Source: a virus. Taken from it: a DNA stretch of 64,000 bases. The notes under the pieces are model-generated. The model was not told the origin of the DNA. It did not search any database and saw only the letters and a list, made by a program, of their open reading frames with translations. The stretch is taken from IMG/VR virus record IMGVR_UViG_3300025127_000009, positions 124,001-188,000 of that record; one strand, 5' to 3'. A program made the translations under genes and the position numbers. This document shows positions 59,282 through 64,000 of this stretch, piece after piece. Within the stretch, counting starts at the first letter, position 1. Every line of letters begins with the position of its first letter.

Positions 59282-62200
59282 TTATGCTTTAATATATGTA
59301 ATTCTTAAATTATCGTCAGTCTCTGGTGCTTCTTCAAACTCTATAGTCGTGTTGTTTGTCACTGTATAGTCGTTGCCAGATCCTGGCGTCATATATACAC
59401 CTTCTCTGAAAATCATTTGACTTCCTATCACGAATGCTTGCGCGACCGTAAATGTAGTTCTAGAATTATTTGGTGATTCTTGAAAACTGGTATTAGCCAA
59501 ATAACTGGTGATTACACCTGCAATGCTACTAGCACTGATTTGATTTGCTAACAGTCTATCTGTATCTAATAGATTATAAGTTCCAGTAGACCCGGATATT
59601 CTATGTATCGTTCCTAAAGAACCAGATATTGAGTTGAAATCTAGTTCCCTTGCCTCGACTCTATCTGCGTCAAGTAGATTAAAAGTTCCTGTTGAGCCAG
59701 ACATCCTGTGATATATTGCTGAAGATCCTGAAATTTCATCTCCTGCGTTTCCAGAAGCGGTGTCCAAGACTACTCTGTTGTTTGAGTCTAGAGTGAGAAA
59801 CCTAGAACTAACTGCGCACCCAATAGGAACATTAGTAAAAGTTAATTTTCCAGTAGAATTAAATTGCCTAACTTCAACCCTATCTGTGTCCAATAAATTT
59901 GTTGTTGCTGTTGATGCGGATAGGTTGTGAATTGCTCCAGAAGAACCAGAAACAGAAAACGTGTTAATATCGTTTGCCACAATTCTATCTGCATCTAGAA
60001 AATTAAACGTGGCCGCAGAACTTGATAAATTATGTATCGTGCCAGTAGACCCTGATATTTGATTTCCTTGCACTCTATCAGAATCCACCAAATTAAAAGT
60101 GCCTGTTGATCCAGATACTCTATGATACACCGCTGAAGACCCCGATACGAAAAGAGAAGCACCACCGACAGAAGCGGTCAAGACAACATTGTTACTAGCA
60201 TCTAGCGCTAAATATTTCGTATTAACAGCGGCAGCGTTGGAAAGGCCTGTAAGTTTGACGCCGCCTCCCACTTGTATTTGGTTTGACACTATTCGATCTG
60301 AATCCAACAAGTTAAACGTTGCTGCAGAACTTGATAAGTTATGATACACTGCGGAGGAACCGGAAACAAAAGATGCTGCACCGCCAGACGAACTTGTTAG
60401 TATTATATTGTTACTAGAATCGAGTGCCAAATATTTTGTGCTAACCCCTGCACCGCTAGATAAACCTGTTAATTTCACAGAACCACCTATTAACGCCTGA
60501 TTAGAAACTACTCTATCTGAATCAAGTAAATTAAAAGTTGCTGTAGAAGAACTTAAATTATGCAAGATTCCTTTAGATCCAGAAACTTGATTTACATTTA
60601 CTCTGTCTGCATCTAATAAATTAAATGTTGCTGCAGAACTTGATAAGTTATGATATACAGCAGAAGAGCCAGACACAAAACGGTTAGAAGAGTTTGCTGA
60701 ACTAGTTAAAACGATATTGTTGCTACCATCTAGTGCTAAATATTTGGTGCTGACAGCAGTTGCACTAGACAAACCAGTGAGTTTTACTGTCCCTGCAACT
60801 GTTACTTGATTTGCTTGTACGCGATCTGAATCGACCAAATTAAGCGTAGCAGTAGAACTAGACAAATTATGATATACAGCAGAGGAACCAGACACAAATC
60901 TACCACCGCCGACCGACCCTGTTAATATTACATTATTGCTAGAATCGAGTGCTAAATATTTTGTGCTAACTCCTACGCCGCTAGATAAGCCTGTTAGTTT
61001 AACCGATCCACCTGTTGTTATTTGATTCGCAACTATTCGATCTGTGTCTACGAGATTAAATGTAGCAGCAGAACTAGATAGATTATGATAAACTGCTGAT
61101 GAACCAGAAACAAACCTACCTCCACCGGCTGACCCAGTTAGTATAACATTGTTACTAGAATCAAGCGCTAAATACTTAGTGCTGACTCCCGTGCCTGCCT
61201 GAAGGCCCGTCAACTTTAGCGTTCCACCTCCTTGAATTTGATTTGAAACTATCCTATCTGTATCTAATAAATTAAATGTAGCAGTTGAAGAACTAAGGTT
61301 GTGTATTGTGCCAGTTGACCCAGATACTGATTTAAAGTCTACCTCTCTTGCTTCTACCCTATCTGCATCCATTAAATTAAAAGTTGCGACTGAAGAACTA
61401 AGATTGTGAATTGTGCCTGTTGATCCGGATACTGATTTGAAATCTACTTCTCCTGATTCAATTCTGTCCACATCGATTAGATTAAAAGTTCCTGTTGAGC
61501 CAGAGATTCTATGATATACTGCAGAAGAACCAGAAACAAACAAAGACGCACCGCCGACTGAGCCCGTCAGAACAACGTTATTATTAGAATCAAGGGCTAA
61601 ATATTTTGTGTTTACTGCTGCAGCATTTGACAACCCTGTTAATTTAACAGAGCCACCCACCAAAACTTGATTTGCATCTATTCTGTCAGTATCTAATAAA
61701 TTAAAAGTTGCTGCTGAACTAGACAAGTTATGGTAGACTGCTTGCGAACCTGAAACGAACAAGGAAGCACCACCTGTTGAACCAGTTAAAACAAGATTAT
61801 TACTTGAATCTAGTGCTAAATATTTTGTATTCACAGCGGCTGCGTTTGAAAGCCCAGTTAATTTAACCCCGCCGCCAATTTGCACTTGATTGACAAGTAT
61901 TCGATCTGCATCTAACAAATTAAAGGTAGCGGCAGAACTTGACAGATTATGATATATGGCAGAAGATCCGGATACAAAACGAGAAGAGTTTGCAATTGTC
62001 CCTGTTAATACCACATTGTTGCTACCATCTAGTGCTAAATATTTGGTGCTGATAGCATTAGCATTAGACAGGCCACTAAATTTAATCCCACCTCCAACAT
62101 TTAACTGGTTAGACAAAATTCGATCAACATCTAAAAGATTGGCTGTTATTGTGGATGAACTTAGATTGTGAAGTATTCCAGTAGATCCAGATACTTGATT

Positions 62201-63985
62201 TGCACTTACTCTATCCACATCTATAAAATTAAAAGTTGCGGCAGAACTTGACAGATTATGATATATGGCTGAAGAGCCAGATATAAATCTTGAAGCGTTG
62301 CCAAGAGTTCCCGTTAATACTATGTTGTTACTTGCGTCTAAGGCTAAATATTTTGTACTGACTGCAGTTGCACTAGACAAGCCAGTGAGTTTTACTCCCC
62401 CTATGACCTGAATTTCATTCGAAACTATTCTATCTGCATCTAATAAATTGAATGTTGCCGCAGAACTTGATAGGTTGTGTATTATCCCTTTGGAGCCAGA
62501 CATTTGATTTGCGTCTACTCTATCGGCATCTAGTAAGTTAAAAGTTGCAGCAGAACTTGATAAGTTGTGATATATTGCAGAGGAGCCAGACATGAATAAA
62601 GAACCGGCTCCACCCGCTGATCCTGTTAATACAACATTGTTGTTTCCATCCAAAGCCAAATATTTTGTATTTAATGCTGTAGCATTTGAAAGGCCAGTTA
62701 ATTTAACGCCTCCGCCAATTTGTATCTGATTAGATAAGATCCTGTCTGTGTCTAGTAAATTAAGAGTAGCAGTAGAACTTGACAAGTTATGATATATAGC
62801 CTGCGATCCAGACATAAAGAGAGAAGGACTACCAGCGGAACCAGTAAGAACAATATTATTACTAGCATCCAAAGCCAAATATTTAGTCGCGACTGCATTA
62901 CCTGTAGAAAGCCCTGTAAATTTAACACCCCCTCCTACCTGAAGTTGGTTAGAAATTGCTCGATCAATATCTAAAAAATTAAACGTTGCTGTAGAAGAAC
63001 TTAGATTATGTATAATTCCGGTAGATCCAGAAACCTGATTTGTGCTTATCCTGTCAATGTCTAAGAAATTAAAAGTTGCTGCAGAACTAGATAAGTTATG
63101 ATATATAGCAGAAGATCCAGATACAAATCTGCCCATATCAAGAGACGATCCTGTTAGTATCACGTTGTTGCTAGCGTCAAGTGCAAGGTACTTGGTGTTT
63201 ATACCAACACCAGTGGATAAACCAGAAAACTTAACCAAACCTCCAACTTGAATTTGATTGGTATCCACCCTATCAGTATCTAATAAATTAAATGTTGCTG
63301 CAGAAGAACTTAGATTGTGTATAATACCAGTAGAACCTGAGACCTGATTTATATCCACCCGATCTGCATCAAGTAAGTTATAAGTACCTGTCGAGCCAGA
63401 AACCCTATGATATGTTGCTAAAGATCCTGATATTGTGTCTAGGCTAGCGGAAGGGCCAGTTTCACCAGTCGCACCCCTAACATTACCAACATTTACAGTT
63501 GTTCCATTTGATAATGTTAAAACCAACTCATAATCTATAAGTTGTGCGTTTGTTACGCTAACGCCTGTTGGTCCTGTGGCACCCTGATCTCCTTGAGGCC
63601 CTGTTGGGCCTACATTTCCTTGAGGGCCAGCAGGGCCTGTATTACCAGTGTCGCCTTTAGAGCCTGGCGCACCCGTGCCTCTACCCTCACCGTTGCCTGA
63701 AGTCCCAGAAGACCTAAATGAATTTAACTTATTTCTAGATTCCTTAAATCTTGCTGGGAAATCTAGCCCTTCTAAACCAAAAAGTTTTCCGTTCCCTTCA
63801 AGTAGTTGGTCTGCCAACATTACCCTTTCTCTAGGAATTTTAATCTCTACTGCATTTTCTTGAATTGCAAAATCAGGCTGAAGGCTATTTTTGTCTCCGC
63901 CCGTGACCCAGCCTAAAACTTCTATATTTATTTTTGTTTCAAACTTCCTTTCCTCATTGGTATAATTCTTAAGATTATTATTCAT
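59282..63985 (-). CDS. giant repetitive tail fibre with collagen-like N-terminus
   Basis: At least 1567 residues. The frame stays open to the window edge, so the real start may lie outside; ATG at 63985 has no clear ribosome site. Residues 105-143 are 13 collagen-like Gly-x-y triplets. The rest is a tandem array: twelve copies (plus one degenerate) of a roughly 75-residue unit containing TKYLALDxSNNxVLTGS and SAVYHNLSSSAATFNLLD, interspersed with 25-residue units (VSGSTGIIHNLSSS). The C-terminus (GVYMTPGSGNDYTVTNNTTIEF) is a fibre end module. It probably forms a long trimeric fibre. Confidence 0.85.
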   Translation of the reverse strand: MNNNLKNYTNEERKFETKINIEVLGWVTGGDKNSLQPDFAIQENAVEIKIPRERVMLADQLLEGNGKLFGLEGLDFPARFKESRNKLNSFRSSGTSGNGEGRGTGAPGSKGDTGNTGPAGPQGNVGPTGPQGDQGATGPTGVSVTNAQLIDYELVLTLSNGTTVNVGNVRGATGETGPSASLDTISGSLATYHRVSGSTGTYNLLDADRVDINQVSGSTGIIHNLSSSAATFNLLDTDRVDTNQIQVGGLVKFSGLSTGVGINTKYLALDASNNVILTGSSLDMGRFVSGSSAIYHNLSSSAATFNFLDIDRISTNQVSGSTGIIHNLSSSTATFNFLDIDRAISNQLQVGGGVKFTGLSTGNAVATKYLALDASNNIVLTGSAGSPSLFMSGSQAIYHNLSSSTATLNLLDTDRILSNQIQIGGGVKLTGLSNATALNTKYLALDGNNNVVLTGSAGGAGSLFMSGSSAIYHNLSSSAATFNLLDADRVDANQMSGSKGIIHNLSSSAATFNLLDADRIVSNEIQVIGGVKLTGLSSATAVSTKYLALDASNNIVLTGTLGNASRFISGSSAIYHNLSSSAATFNFIDVDRVSANQVSGSTGILHNLSSSTITANLLDVDRILSNQLNVGGGIKFSGLSNANAISTKYLALDGSNNVVLTGTIANSSRFVSGSSAIYHNLSSSAATFNLLDADRILVNQVQIGGGVKLTGLSNAAAVNTKYLALDSSNNLVLTGSTGGASLFVSGSQAVYHNLSSSAATFNLLDTDRIDANQVLVGGSVKLTGLSNAAAVNTKYLALDSNNNVVLTGSVGGASLFVSGSSAVYHRISGSTGTFNLIDVDRIESGEVDFKSVSGSTGTIHNLSSSVATFNLMDADRVEAREVDFKSVSGSTGTIHNLSSSTATFNLLDTDRIVSNQIQGGGTLKLTGLQAGTGVSTKYLALDSSNNVILTGSAGGGRFVSGSSAVYHNLSSSAATFNLVDTDRIVANQITTGGSVKLTGLSSGVGVSTKYLALDSSNNVILTGSVGGGRFVSGSSAVYHNLSSSTATLNLVDSDRVQANQVTVAGTVKLTGLSSATAVSTKYLALDGSNNIVLTSSANSSNRFVSGSSAVYHNLSSSAATFNLLDADRVNVNQVSGSKGILHNLSSSTATFNLLDSDRVVSNQALIGGSVKLTGLSSGAGVSTKYLALDSSNNIILTSSSGGAASFVSGSSAVYHNLSSSAATFNLLDSDRIVSNQIQVGGGVKLTGLSNAAAVNTKYLALDASNNVVLTASVGGASLFVSGSSAVYHRVSGSTGTFNLVDSDRVQGNQISGSTGTIHNLSSSAATFNFLDADRIVANDINTFSVSGSSGAIHNLSASTATTNLLDTDRVEVRQFNSTGKLTFTNVPIGCAVSSRFLTLDSNNRVVLDTASGNAGDEISGSSAIYHRMSGSTGTFNLLDADRVEARELDFNSISGSLGTIHRISGSTGTYNLLDTDRLLANQISASSIAGVITSYLANTSFQESPNNSRTTFTVAQAFVIGSQMIFREGVYMTPGSGNDYTVTNNTTIEFEEAPETDDNLRITYIKA
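59400..63450 (-). repeat. tandem protein/DNA repeat array in the fibre gene
   Basis: Thirteen units of about 225 nt plus shorter ones, each keeping DNA-level similarity around the KYLALD and YHNLSSS segments. The outer edges are approximate. This favours recombination and copy-number change. Confidence 0.8.
63557..63673 (-). repeat. collagen-like Gly-x-y triplets
   Basis: Thirteen Gly-x-y triplets (for example GAP GSK GDT GNT GPA GPQ) encoded near the N-terminus of the giant fibre, expected to form a trimeric triple helix. Confidence 0.9.
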
Positions 63986-64000
63986 AGAAAAATTTTCTTG

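Noticed and set aside
59400-63450. CRISPR-like spacing of repeats
   Set aside because: Repeats are coding, about 225 nt long and protein-conserved. No short palindromic repeat or unique spacers.

Overview
This window is one contiguous piece of the genome of a large, AT-rich, T4-like contractile-tailed bacteriophage (myovirus). The structural genes resemble the T4 supergroup (gp18-like sheath, gp19-like tube, gp26-type baseplate protein, gp53-like wedge protein, gp27-like hub). The replication genes do too (UvsX/RecA, gp41/DnaB-type helicase, gp32-like ssDNA-binding protein, RNase H/FEN exonuclease). Every gene I can support lies on the minus strand, packed head to tail with 1-20 nt overlaps. 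No terminase, portal or major capsid gene is visible, so the head module lies outside the window. The host is unknown. A Cys-rich lipoprotein with six MopE-type metal-binding repeats and a VWA domain (25137-27389) is of a kind I associate with Myxococcota and related former deltaproteobacteria; this host hint is inference.

Layout, in transcription order from high to low coordinates. (1) 63985-39623: tail and host-recognition module, with a giant repeat fibre, a second large fibre, sheath, tube, gp26-like protein, a small chaperone-like ORF, two tandem paralogous tape-measure proteins, gp53-like and gp27-like baseplate proteins. (2) 39610-20175: replication and nucleotide metabolism, with a truncated PolA-type polymerase, an FtsZ/tubulin-like protein, thymidine kinase, a ParB-like protein, ssDNA-binding protein, RecA/UvsX, 5'-3' exonuclease, DnaB-type helicase, B12-dependent ribonucleotide reductase, a GroES/gp31-like protein, ThyX, the VWA lipoprotein, two unknowns, and a full DnaE (Pol III alpha). 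(3) 20158-9963: dUTPase, CBS-less IMP dehydrogenase, a sigma-region-4-like protein, an acidic repeat protein, ClpP, a nuclease-like protein, IscU, GroEL, glutaredoxin, small proteins and an Hsp20. (4) 9869-55: accessory region of small proteins, a LeuA-dimerisation-like protein, a candidate cell-wall enzyme, an FKBP/SlyD-like isomerase directly followed by a phage tmRNA, and several SH3-like small proteins.

The most striking theme is proteostasis. One phage carries tmRNA, ClpP, GroEL, a candidate GroES, Hsp20, an FKBP isomerase, an IscU scaffold and glutaredoxin. The tmRNA reads out a 14-residue tag ending in ALAA, the classical ClpXP degron.

Regulation is partly readable. Nine sigma70-type promoters precede gene clusters, and in five of them the TGA stop codon of the preceding gene lies inside the -35 hexamer. 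Two promoters share a 37-nt identical direct repeat. Three rho-independent terminators follow Hsp20, recA and the fibre gene. Tail genes are preceded by an AT-rich CTATTTA-type motif that may be a late promoter. Only one stretch longer than 300 nt lacks a protein gene (3469-3786), and it holds the tmRNA.
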